NCBI GenBank assembly: GCA_002506365.1
Contig: DAXK01000042.1
Location: 1 to 10,603, forward strand
Source: an archaeon UBA583
GTDB lineage: Archaea > Nanobdellota > Nanobdellia > Woesearchaeales > UBA583
Length of the DNA stretch: 10,603 nt
Direction: 5' to 3'
In this document: positions 1 through 5,496 of the stretch, piece by piece
Position numbering within the stretch: the stretch's first letter is position 1
How the letters are laid out: each line of letters begins with the position of its first letter
Translations under genes and position numbers: made by a program
Notes under the pieces: model-generated
Told to the model about the DNA's origin: nothing
The model's input: the letters and a program-made list of their open reading frames with translations, nothing else
Database searches by the model: none

Positions 1-47
1 CCTGCCATAAAATATTTTTTATCTATTGGAAGTTCATAATTGTCCAT
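1..47 (-). CDS. 5' end of an unidentified minus-strand gene (partial)
   Basis: Only the first 15-16 codons are inside the window, reading MDNYELPIDKKYFMAG, so no family can be named. The start is supported by an excellent TATA-like box (ATTTATAAA on the minus strand, 69-77) lying 22-30 bases before the ATG, the same spacing as at the other genes here. The reading frame stays open upstream to a TAA at 78-80, so a TTG at 56 is an alternative start, but the promoter spacing favours the ATG at 47. It diverges from the ClbS-like gene at 208. Confidence 0.5.
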   Translation of the reverse strand, partial: MDNYELPIDKKYFMA

Positions 48-68
48 AAGAGTCAATATATTTTTAGA

Positions 69-77
69 TTTATAAAT
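69..77 (-). promoter_or_regulatory. TATA-like box for the partial gene at 1-47
   Basis: Minus strand ATTTATAAA, 22-30 bases before the ATG at 47. This is the typical distance for a leaderless archaeal transcript. Confidence 0.5.
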
Positions 78-177
78 TTATTTAAAATGTAATTTTAAAT
101 AAAGAATTAAGTTAGAATAATTTTAATATTTAAAAAAATATACATTATTAAAGAATTTTATTAAAGTTAAAAAATAT

Positions 178-186
178 TAAATATAC
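178..186 (+). promoter_or_regulatory. TATA-like box for the ClbS-like gene
   Basis: TAAATATAC, 22-30 bases before the ATG at 208. The surroundings are very AT-rich, so the assignment rests mostly on the spacing. The remaining intergenic sequence (81-177) shows nothing recognisable. Confidence 0.4.
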
Positions 187-207
187 TTAAAAGAAATATA
201 AATTATA

Positions 208-717
208 ATGACAAGACCTACAAATAAAAAAGAACTTATTGAGATGAGTAATAAAAATTATAAGAGTATGTTTGAATTAATTAATTCTTTTGAAAAATCT
301 GAAATTGAGAACGGGAAAATTCCTTTTCCAGATAGAGATAAAAATATGAGAGATATTTTAGCTCACTTGCATCACTGGCACATTATGATGCTTAAATGGT
401 ATAAAGTTGGGATGAGTGGGGAAAAACCCGATATGCCTGCGAAAGGTTACACTTGGAAAACAACACAAGACTTAAATTATAAAATTTGGGAAATGTATCA
501 AGATAAATCATATCTTGAAATTGTTAAAATGATTAATAAATCATTTGATGATGTTCAAAAAATTATTATTTCTCATAGTGATGATGAATTGTTTACTAAG
601 AAAAAATATGGGTGGACTGGTTCAACTAGTTTGGGGAGTTATTTAGTATCTGCAACTTCTAGCCATTATGATTGGGCTATGAAAAAAATTAAGAAGTATA
701 TGAAGGCTTTGAAATAA
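208..717 (+). CDS. ClbS/DfsB (DUF1706) family four-helix-bundle protein
   Basis: A 169-residue protein matching the ClbS/DfsB family from end to end. The sequence opens with MTRPTNKKEL, typical of the family start, and contains the family signatures DILAHLHHWHIMMLKWY (about residues 49-65), GYTWKT (80-85) and GSYLVSATSSHYDWA (143-157). The fold is a DinB-like four-helix bundle. The founding member, ClbS of colibactin-producing E. coli, hydrolyses the colibactin cyclopropane to protect its host. Most relatives have no known substrate, and nothing here links this copy to colibactin. No signal peptide or membrane segment is seen, so it is probably cytoplasmic. It has its own TATA box and is convergent with alaS. 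The family is common in bacteria, so acquisition by transfer is plausible but not shown. Family assignment is firm; function is open. Confidence 0.85.
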   Translation: MTRPTNKKELIEMSNKNYKSMFELINSFEKSEIENGKIPFPDRDKNMRDILAHLHHWHIMMLKWYKVGMSGEKPDMPAKGYTWKTTQDLNYKIWEMYQDKSYLEIVKMINKSFDDVQKIIISHSDDELFTKKKYGWTGSTSLGSYLVSATSSHYDWAMKKIKKYMKALK

Positions 718-780
718 GTTTTTGAAATATTAAATAAATGTATAATTTATTGAATATAAAAAAGCTTTAAAATAAAATAT

Positions 781-807
781 ATAATTTAAATCGAAGATTT
801 AAATTAT
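781..807. terminator. Hairpin between the convergent ClbS-like gene and alaS
   Basis: A perfect 12-bp inverted repeat, 781-792 with 796-807, around a GAA loop. Being symmetric it could act on both converging transcripts. On the minus strand, in the alaS direction, it is followed by T-rich sequence including a T6 run near 759-764, which suits an archaeal termination signal. It begins 6 bases beyond the alaS stop codon. A 10-base direct repeat (aaattattct at 801-810 and 811-820) overlaps its edge and the alaS stop. Confidence 0.5.
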
Positions 808-813
808 TCTAAA

Positions 814-2595
814 TTATTCTACTTGGTGTAAAACAACTGAACCTACCTTGATAACATTAATTACTTTTTTATCTTCGATAAATCCGATGTCGTGTGCTTG
901 TCCACCCATAGTTGGATAGAAAAGAGTTTTATCTAATACAAGATATTTCTTTTTTTCGTGTTCAAATTCTTTTAGAATTTTTGGTTCATCAGATGTTTCT
1001 TGATATGTATCTTTGTAAAACATTAATTCAGTTTCTGCGATGTCTTCAACGTATTGTGCTAAGGCATTCTTTTTTTGCTTTTGTTCACTTGTTGTTCGGC
1101 TTTCAAAAAATTCATTTACTAAAGTATAAAAGTTTGCTGGAACTTCAATTATTTTGTTTTGAGCTTTGTATGCTTCTTGGATTTCATCTGGACTGATTCC
1201 ATCCGAGATAAAGTATTTTACAAAGTCGTCGTTTGTTAGAGCTTTCTCTTTTTTTAATAATGTTTGAATTTTGTTACTCACTTTATTTTTGTGGTCGTGG
1301 TATTTAGTTACTTCATTATCAATGATTTTTTTAATCCCATCTAATTCAAATTCCATTTCTGGATATAAATCTTTTACTTCTTGAGCTTGCATAGCAATTA
1401 CATCAAATAAGTCAATATCCCAGTTGAATTTGTAGATAAAATCTAATGCTCTTCTTAATACTAATCTTAAATTGTATCCACCTTTAACATTTGATGGTAA
1501 TGCTCCATCTGTTAATGCGTATAAAAGAGTTTTTGAGTGATCCGCGATTGAATAAATTCCTGCGATTGGTTCAATTTCTGCTTTTAGGTCTGCTGTTTGG
1601 ATTTCTGTTTTGTGTTCAGTGTTAATGAAATCTGTTACTTCTTTCCATGCTTCATCAATATCTTCAATTTCGTCCATATTTAAGTTTCCTGAATATGGTA
1701 AGAATTTATCGTATAAATCCCAGTTTGGTTTTAATCCTGATTTTTCGAATAAATATTTAGATACAACAGGCATTGATGCTTCATATTGATTTACACTTCC
1801 TTTTGAAAACCAACAACATCTTTCTAATCCCATTCCCATATCTAATACTTTAATTTTTAATGGTTTAATTTGGGAGATGTCTTCTGCTTCGGACATATCA
1901 TACCACATATAAACTTGGTTTCCTAATTCTAAACCTCTTGAGAAGAATTCCATAGATGGTCCACAGTCTCCACCACCTACCCATGCGTCTTCGTGAATTT
2001 GAATTTCTTCTTTTGGAATTTTCATTACATCTAAAAACCATTCGAATAAATCTTTTACATATTTTGCTTGGTCGTATTCTTGTGGTTTTTTGAATGCTAA
2101 TTGTCCAATCATTACAAAGTTTGTTCCGTGTCTTCCTGTATATCCTACATTATCAATATCTGGGAATCTTAAACAGTTTTGAGGAATTGTTACTAATTCT
2201 GCCGGAGGCGCTACAATACCTTTTGTGATGTATGGTTGGAAACCGATAATTGATGCGATGTTGAAGTCTAAGTCGTCTCTCCATCTTGCTACAATTGGGA
2301 ATCTTTCAACGTGTGTGTATCCTCTTGATTTTAGGTGTTTATTGAATAAGTGGTATGTCTCAGCGAATTCCATTGGGACTTTTGCTGGTGTGTTTTTAAT
2401 GAATGTATATGTTTTTACACATGATGTGTCTCCACAAGTTTCTCTGTCTACGGATGCCCAAAACATTACATCACAAGACTTACATTTTTGTCTTTTCATA
2501 CCCATAGATTCTAGTTGTTTTACTGGAAAATATTTATCTGGATTAGAAGAAGCTTCAGCAATCATTTGCTTTTTAATTAATTTCTCTGGTTTCAT
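814..2595 (-). CDS. alaS: Alanyl-tRNA synthetase, archaeal type, catalytic part (truncated or split)
   Basis: Class II aminoacyl-tRNA synthetase that charges tRNA-Ala in the cytoplasm. Visible in order: the archaeal N-terminal zinc site (C38, C41, C54, C59); motif 2 ARWRDDL (103-109) and CLRFPDIDNVGYTGRHGTNF (141-160); AWVGGGDCGPSMEFF (204-218); motif 3 DMGMGLERC (252-260); and the helical tRNA-recognition region to about 540. It then enters the editing domain with FYPTMGGQAHDIG (559-571) and ends at VLHQVE, residue 593. Full archaeal AlaRS proteins are about 900 residues. The editing HxxxH motif, its second Cys/His pair and the C-Ala domain are absent, and all three minus-strand frames beyond the stop close quickly. 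The missing half may be a separate gene, as in Nanoarchaeum equitans, where AlaRS is encoded in two pieces. The start is supported by a CTTTATAAA box 22-30 bases upstream. Confidence 0.93.
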   Translation of the reverse strand: MKPEKLIKKQMIAEASSNPDKYFPVKQLESMGMKRQKCKSCDVMFWASVDRETCGDTSCVKTYTFIKNTPAKVPMEFAETYHLFNKHLKSRGYTHVERFPIVARWRDDLDFNIASIIGFQPYITKGIVAPPAELVTIPQNCLRFPDIDNVGYTGRHGTNFVMIGQLAFKKPQEYDQAKYVKDLFEWFLDVMKIPKEEIQIHEDAWVGGGDCGPSMEFFSRGLELGNQVYMWYDMSEAEDISQIKPLKIKVLDMGMGLERCCWFSKGSVNQYEASMPVVSKYLFEKSGLKPNWDLYDKFLPYSGNLNMDEIEDIDEAWKEVTDFINTEHKTEIQTADLKAEIEPIAGIYSIADHSKTLLYALTDGALPSNVKGGYNLRLVLRRALDFIYKFNWDIDLFDVIAMQAQEVKDLYPEMEFELDGIKKIIDNEVTKYHDHKNKVSNKIQTLLKKEKALTNDDFVKYFISDGISPDEIQEAYKAQNKIIEVPANFYTLVNEFFESRTTSEQKQKKNALAQYVEDIAETELMFYKDTYQETSDEPKILKEFEHEKKKYLVLDKTLFYPTMGGQAHDIGFIEDKKVINVIKVGSVVLHQVE

Positions 2596-2616
2596 AACTT
2601 ATTTAGGTTAGTTGCT

Positions 2617-2625
2617 TTTATAAAG
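2617..2625 (-). promoter_or_regulatory. TATA box of alaS
   Basis: Minus strand CTTTATAAA, 22-30 bases before the alaS ATG at 2595. This is among the closest matches to the archaeal TATA consensus in the window. No Shine-Dalgarno sequence lies between box and start. Confidence 0.6.
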
Positions 2626-2630
2626 TTTAT

Positions 2631-2819
2631 TTTTCTATTTTGTTTTATGAGTAAATTTCTAGGGCGGGCGAAGCTCGTTCTGGAATTTAGGAAATAAATC
2701 TAAATTGAAAAATTCTATTTGCTTTTCGCGGAAATCGAGCGAAAAATATTAATTTTAAATTCGCTTCGCAGTGAAATGTAGTGAAACGAAATGGAAGTGC
2801 GAAAGGAATTTTCTATTTT
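2631..2819. repeat. GC-richer intergenic patch bracketed by an 11-base direct repeat
   Basis: TTTTCTATTTT occurs at 2631-2641 and 2809-2819, with a similar ttctatttgctttt at 2713-2726. Between them the sequence is clearly richer in G and C than its surroundings. It contains gggcgggcgaagctcg near 2662, an inverted repeat TTTTCGC/GCGAAAA (2723-2729 with 2739-2745), and an iterated purine-rich run of GTGAA/ACGAA-like pentamers at 2771-2806. No reading frame is visible. It could be a small inserted repeat element or an RNA structure; the brackets may be chance in such AT-rich DNA. Confidence 0.35.
2723..2745. repeat. Small inverted repeat (7-bp stem)
   Basis: TTTTCGC at 2723-2729 pairs with GCGAAAA at 2739-2745 around a 9-base loop, inside the GC-richer patch between the HEPN gene and alaS. 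It is not followed by a T run on plus. Confidence 0.35.
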
Positions 2820-2825
2820 ACTTTT

Positions 2826-3500
2826 TCAAGCAGAATTTGAAATTATAAAATTTTGAATTCCCATAATCATTAATTTAACTTCCTCATTCCCATAGTCCGA
2901 ATAATTCCCATGTGCTGCAGAATTTCTAATTCCTAGCCAAGCAGTAATCTGTTTTTGGATTAATTTTGAATAAACATTTTCTTTAACTAAATCAGAATTT
3001 AATGAATCGGAATTTCTCATTTGTTCTTTTGAATGTTTATCTAAATAAGTGATTTCAATTGAAAATTTTTCACATAATTTTTTTAAATGTGATTCAAGTG
3101 TACTTCCAGCAATAACAGCGGAAGCATCTTTATAGCCACTATGAAATAAATGCTCAGACATTTCTAAAAAATCATTAAATATATCTGACCTAATAATTTC
3201 ATTCATAGGTTTTAAAAAATCGGCTTTTATATCATCTCTTAAAGCCCCAACACAACCAATCATAGCCTGTAATTTCCAACCAACATCCATTTTTGTATCT
3301 GAAATTTTTGTTGCTTGACCATAATAAGATGAGTGTTTGCCTGAAATTCTCTCAATCGATGCGAAAGAACGAGTTGTTAAAATTACTAACTCAGGATAAT
3401 TAACATCAGATAAATCTATAAATCTAGACCCATTAATTAATTCATTATACTTGTCAATTAAAGTTTGTAATTGTTTTACAAAAAATTCTTTATTTTCCAT
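2826..3500 (-). CDS. HEPN-motif protein (possible toxin/defence RNase)
   Basis: A 224-residue protein with no signal peptide or membrane segment. Its C-terminal half carries SAVIAGSTLESHLKKLCE (about 127-144) followed by WLGIRNSAAHGNY (188-200). The latter contains R192-x4-H197, the RX4-6H motif of HEPN domains, which in active members cleaves RNA. The N-terminal half (1-110) is helical-looking and unrecognised. HEPN proteins commonly occur in abortive-infection, toxin-antitoxin and CRISPR-associated systems, but no MNT-type antitoxin partner is adjacent. The frame extends 23 codons further upstream to 3569. I chose the ATG at 3500 because a TTATTTAAA box lies exactly 22-30 bases before it and the extra residues look non-protein-like. 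The substrate is unknown, and RNase activity is inferred only from the motif. Confidence 0.65.
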   Translation of the reverse strand: MENKEFFVKQLQTLIDKYNELINGSRFIDLSDVNYPELVILTTRSFASIERISGKHSSYYGQATKISDTKMDVGWKLQAMIGCVGALRDDIKADFLKPMNEIIRSDIFNDFLEMSEHLFHSGYKDASAVIAGSTLESHLKKLCEKFSIEITYLDKHSKEQMRNSDSLNSDLVKENVYSKLIQKQITAWLGIRNSAAHGNYSDYGNEEVKLMIMGIQNFIISNSA

Positions 3501-3521
3501 AAATATACTGAAGTAAGTACA

Positions 3522-3530
3522 TTTAAATAA
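3522..3530 (-). promoter_or_regulatory. TATA-like box of the HEPN gene
   Basis: Minus strand TTATTTAAA, 22-30 bases before the ATG at 3500. It decides the start codon in favour of 3500 over 3569. Confidence 0.45.
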
Positions 3531-3582
3531 ATTCCTATAACATATGTTTCCGCAATATGAACGCATCATAAAAATAATTTTA

Positions 3583-3617
3583 AAACAAATTTAGAAAAAT
3601 ATGTTCAAAAGCAGAAT
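3583..3617. repeat. Possible decayed third copy of the intergenic repeat
   Basis: The plus-strand text aligns with the copy at 5362-5426. It shares AATATGTTC exactly, then A-AGCA and GAA, with gaps and an AT-rich flank resembling CAAATTT. Like the two better copies it lies about 85-115 bases upstream of a minus-strand start codon (3500). The match is short and gapped, so it may be chance. Confidence 0.25.
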
Positions 3618-3629
3618 ACTACTTTCTAA

Positions 3630-3735
3630 TTTTTTCTTATAATTTTGAGCTAATTTTCTAAAAGTTTTCTGTTTTTTTATGTGTCGAATGTGGAGTTTAC
3701 GGAACTAGATATTATTTTAAAATTATAAGAAAAAA
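3630..3735. repeat. 17-bp perfect inverted repeat with a 72-base spacer
   Basis: TTTTTTCTTATAATTTT at 3630-3646 is the exact reverse complement of 3719-3735. The right arm begins just after the stop codon of the small membrane gene, whose transcript would read a T7 tract and then this arm. The spacer holds a less AT-rich section including gtgtcgaatgtggag (3681-3695), which resembles gtgtcgaactaagtgag at 4353-4369. It could be a terminator, a 3'-UTR structure or a remnant of a small inverted-repeat element. Confidence 0.5.
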
Positions 3736-3736
3736 A

Positions 3737-4096
3737 TTATTTTAAACTATTAAAAAAACCAAAAGTAATTATTATCATAAGAAATAATAAAATAATTCTA
3801 AAACCATTATCTCTTAAGAATAATTTTAAATTTTCTTTAAAATTTTTTAATTTATAAATTTTAATTATAAAATAAATAAAATATTTAAATAATAATAAAA
3901 ATTGGAGAAAAAAAAATACTACAAAAACAGTAATAAAATAGATAATTGGGAGAAAAACTAATGTCCAAAAATCATCAAGTCTACTATCAAAAAGGTAAAA
4001 AATAATATAAAATATTGGTAAAATAATAGTTAGTATTTTTAATATTTTTGAATCAGATTTTGGATCATTCGAAAATATTTTTTTAATTAAGTTCAT
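3737..4096 (-). CDS. Small hydrophobic membrane protein of unknown function
   Basis: A 119-residue protein dominated by Leu, Ile and Phe. Membrane segments are visible at about 19-36, 45-80 (long enough for two spans) and 99-115, linked by short lysine-rich stretches (MNLIKKIF at the N-terminus, KIYKLKNFKENLK around 79-91). No catalytic motif or named family is recognisable. The gene has a strong TATA box (TTTATAAAT, 4118-4126) at the standard spacing, so a real transcript is likely. It sits alone between the HEPN and KilA-N genes, with the ~100-base repeat upstream of its promoter. It could be a membrane effector or immunity-type protein of a small accessory cassette, but nothing in the sequence proves this. 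Confidence 0.55.
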   Translation of the reverse strand: MNLIKKIFSNDPKSDSKILKILTIILPIFYIIFYLFDSRLDDFWTLVFLPIIYFITVFVVFFFLQFLLLFKYFIYFIIKIYKLKNFKENLKLFLRDNGFRIILLFLMIIITFGFFNSLK

Positions 4097-4117
4097 AAAT
4101 TAATCAATGTAAATTTA

Positions 4118-4126
4118 ATTTATAAA
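4118..4126 (-). promoter_or_regulatory. TATA box of the small membrane-protein gene
   Basis: Minus strand TTTATAAAT, 22-30 bases before the ATG at 4096. It is a close match to the archaeal TATA consensus. Confidence 0.55.
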
Positions 4127-4196
4127 TCTTTCTTATTTTTTCTTCAAATCAAAATTAAAACTTTATTTTCACAGCACAACCACACAACAAAATTAA

Positions 4197-4296
4197 TTCA
4201 CATCGAATCAAATCAATTTCGACCAGAAGTACTTCGAGAGCAGGCAGAACGCAACACTGCTATTTTTTTCTCATCAAGTGGGATTGTTTCTGAAAG
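4197..4296. repeat. Intergenic repeat, copy 1 (~100 bases)
   Basis: Direct-orientation partner of 5362-5463. Shared blocks in order: TTCACAT, TCAAATCAATTTCGAC, then TTCGAGAG and GCAGGCAGAACGCAACACTG, a 20-base variable spacer, and GGGATT-TTTCT. The spacing from ACACTG to GGGATT is identical in both copies. The core is clearly richer in G and C than its surroundings. It contains possible small stems (GAAGTACTTC is a palindrome; AGCAG pairs with CTGCT). It lies 100-200 bases upstream of the minus-strand membrane gene. A 1-base indel against copy 2 (TACTTCG versus TATGTTCG) shifts every reading frame, which argues against coding in at least one copy. Confidence 0.75.
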
Positions 4297-4433
4297 GTTT
4301 TTCTCTTTTCAAATTATTTCCTTGTACTTTTTGGGTTTTGGTGTTTGTGGCAGTGTCGAACTAAGTGAGTTCAAATATTTTTTTTGTAATTTTGGGGTTT
4401 TTTTCTGAAAGTTGGGGGTTGAGGGCAGTGTCG
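4280..4433. repeat. Imperfect duplication in the gap between the membrane gene and kilA-N
   Basis: The gene-free stretch 4097-4441 holds repeat copy 1 and then two related units. Unit A (4280-4358) runs from GGGATTGTTTCTGAAAG to GGCAGTGTCG. Unit B (4395-4433) runs from GGGTTTTTTTCTGAAAG to the same GGCAGTGTCG, with about 40 bases missing in the middle. The whole stretch is T and G rich on plus. GCAGTGT in both units is complementary to ACACTGC at the end of repeat copy 1 (4254-4260). No gene with a credible start is visible here. Confidence 0.55.
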
Positions 4434-4441
4434 GTTGTTGC

Positions 4442-5251
4442 TTATTTTAAATGTTTTAAATTTTTATCAGTTGTTAATATTTTCATTTGATAAATTGCCA
4501 ATTCATTCAATTTTATTATTCTTTCAGATTGAGATAATTTTTCTTTAATAAATAAAGCATTTAAATTTTCAATATTTGCTAAACAAACTAATTGAGTTAC
4601 ATCTAAATAATCTCTTAAATTACCTGATTTGTCTGAATTTTTATCTTTCCATTGTTTTGCTGTCATTCCAAATAAAGCAATATTTAAAATATCTGCTTCG
4701 TTTGAATAAATTATATTTTTATCTATATTTGAAATTTTTTCAGGTATTAAATTTTTAGATATAGCATCAGTATGAATTCTGTAATTTATTTTTGTAAGAA
4801 TTCTTGAAACATTCCATTCTAAATTTAATTTCTCAGATTCAAGTTGTTTTAATCTTTGAAATTCTTTAATTAAATATATTTTAAACTCGGCACTTATCCA
4901 CATACCAAATTCAAAAGCTAAATCTTTGTGAGCATAAGTTCCACCATACCTTCCAAGTTTAGCCTTTAATCCAATTGCATTAGTTTGATTAATCCATTCT
5001 TTTACACTTAATTTATAATTATTTAAACCGGCCTTACTTTTAATTGTGGCGAATCCGCCATAATTAAAATTTGGATTATAAATTTGTTCCCAAATTCCTA
5101 AAAATTCTACCGTGTTTCTATTTCTTAGCCAATCAGAAATAAAAAAATCACCATATTTTGCTTTTAACATATCTGTTAAAGAAATAAAATCATTTTCTTT
5201 ATCACTAATTATTGATAGTTCAATTCCTTGAACATTAATGGAATTTTTCAT
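4442..5251 (-). CDS. KilA-N domain DNA-binding protein
   Basis: A 269-residue protein. The KilA-N domain covers about residues 1-135: a start with NVQGIELSIISD, FISLTDMLKAKYGD (22-35), DWLRNRNTVEFLGIWE (40-55), and the diagnostic end RYGGTYAHKDLAFEFGMWIS (101-120) followed by FKIYLIKEFQRLK. The remaining 130 residues form a helical C-terminal domain without a known catalytic motif. KilA-N is a DNA-binding module first known from phage P1 and large DNA viruses; chromosomal copies often lie in prophages, mobile elements or accessory regions, and their targets are mostly unknown. The gene lies between repeat units, has its own TTTAAGTA box (5273-5281), and stands alone rather than in an operon. 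It may regulate or derive from the repeat-associated cassette (inference). Confidence 0.88.
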   Translation of the reverse strand: MKNSINVQGIELSIISDKENDFISLTDMLKAKYGDFFISDWLRNRNTVEFLGIWEQIYNPNFNYGGFATIKSKAGLNNYKLSVKEWINQTNAIGLKAKLGRYGGTYAHKDLAFEFGMWISAEFKIYLIKEFQRLKQLESEKLNLEWNVSRILTKINYRIHTDAISKNLIPEKISNIDKNIIYSNEADILNIALFGMTAKQWKDKNSDKSGNLRDYLDVTQLVCLANIENLNALFIKEKLSQSERIIKLNELAIYQMKILTTDKNLKHLK

Positions 5252-5272
5252 AAGAATAAATATTAATAAAAT

Positions 5273-5281
5273 TACTTAAAT
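5273..5281 (-). promoter_or_regulatory. TATA-like box of the KilA-N gene
   Basis: Minus strand ATTTAAGTA, 22-30 bases before the ATG at 5251. It is the same variant (TTTAAGTA) as the tpiA box. Confidence 0.4.
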
Positions 5282-5361
5282 CAAATGTTTAAAATTTAAA
5301 CTATTTTTATTTTATTTTCTAAATAGTTTCAAATAATTTCTTCACAGTGTGACGCTCAATC

Positions 5362-5463
5362 TTCACATATTTTTCAAATCAATTTCGACAAGAAATATGT
5401 TCGAGAGCAGGCAGAACGCAACACTGTCATCAATTCCAATACTTTTGGGATTTTTTCTACAAA
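5362..5463. repeat. Intergenic repeat, copy 2 (~100 bases)
   Basis: Direct-orientation partner of 4197-4296, with the same ordered blocks and the same 20-base spacer length before GGGATT. It lies about 110-210 bases upstream of the kilA-N start, closely matching the position of copy 1 relative to the membrane gene. On its left an ACAGTGT (5344-5350) is the inverse of ACACTGT (5421-5427) within the repeat. On the minus strand the copy also contains an 18-codon ATG-to-TGA frame (5430 to 5374), which is not preserved in copy 1. The gap 5252-5496 holds this repeat, the kilA-N promoter and the promoter of the zinc-ribbon pseudogene. Confidence 0.75.
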
Positions 5464-5466
5464 TAG

Positions 5467-5475
5467 TTTATAATT
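5467..5475 (+). promoter_or_regulatory. TATA box in front of the zinc-ribbon pseudogene
   Basis: TTTATAATT, 22-30 bases before the ATG at 5497. The promoter appears intact although the gene behind it is broken. It overlaps or directly abuts the end of repeat copy 2. Confidence 0.5.
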
Positions 5476-5496
5476 AAATTGAGATTAAGTTATATT

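Noticed and set aside
912..1196. 94-codon plus-strand frame inside alaS
   Set aside because: It is antisense to a well-conserved synthetase, has no promoter at the usual spacing, and its translation is a low-complexity hydrophobic shadow.
2225..2611. 128-codon plus-strand frame over the start of alaS
   Set aside because: It lies opposite the zinc site and motif 2 of AlaRS and would overlap the alaS promoter; it has no family resemblance.
3501..3569. N-terminal extension of the HEPN protein to 3569
   Set aside because: A TATA-like box lies within this stretch at the exact leaderless distance from the ATG at 3500, and the extra residues (MMRSYCGNICYRN...) look like translated spacer.
4576..4758. 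60-codon plus-strand frame inside the KilA-N gene
   Set aside because: It is antisense to a recognised gene and consists of repetitive Leu/Tyr/Asn.
4197..5463. Integron attC sites or a CRISPR array
   Set aside because: The repeats lack the RYYYAAC/GTTRRRY core boxes of attC sites and there is no integrase here. There are only two clear copies, over a kilobase apart, so it is not a CRISPR array.
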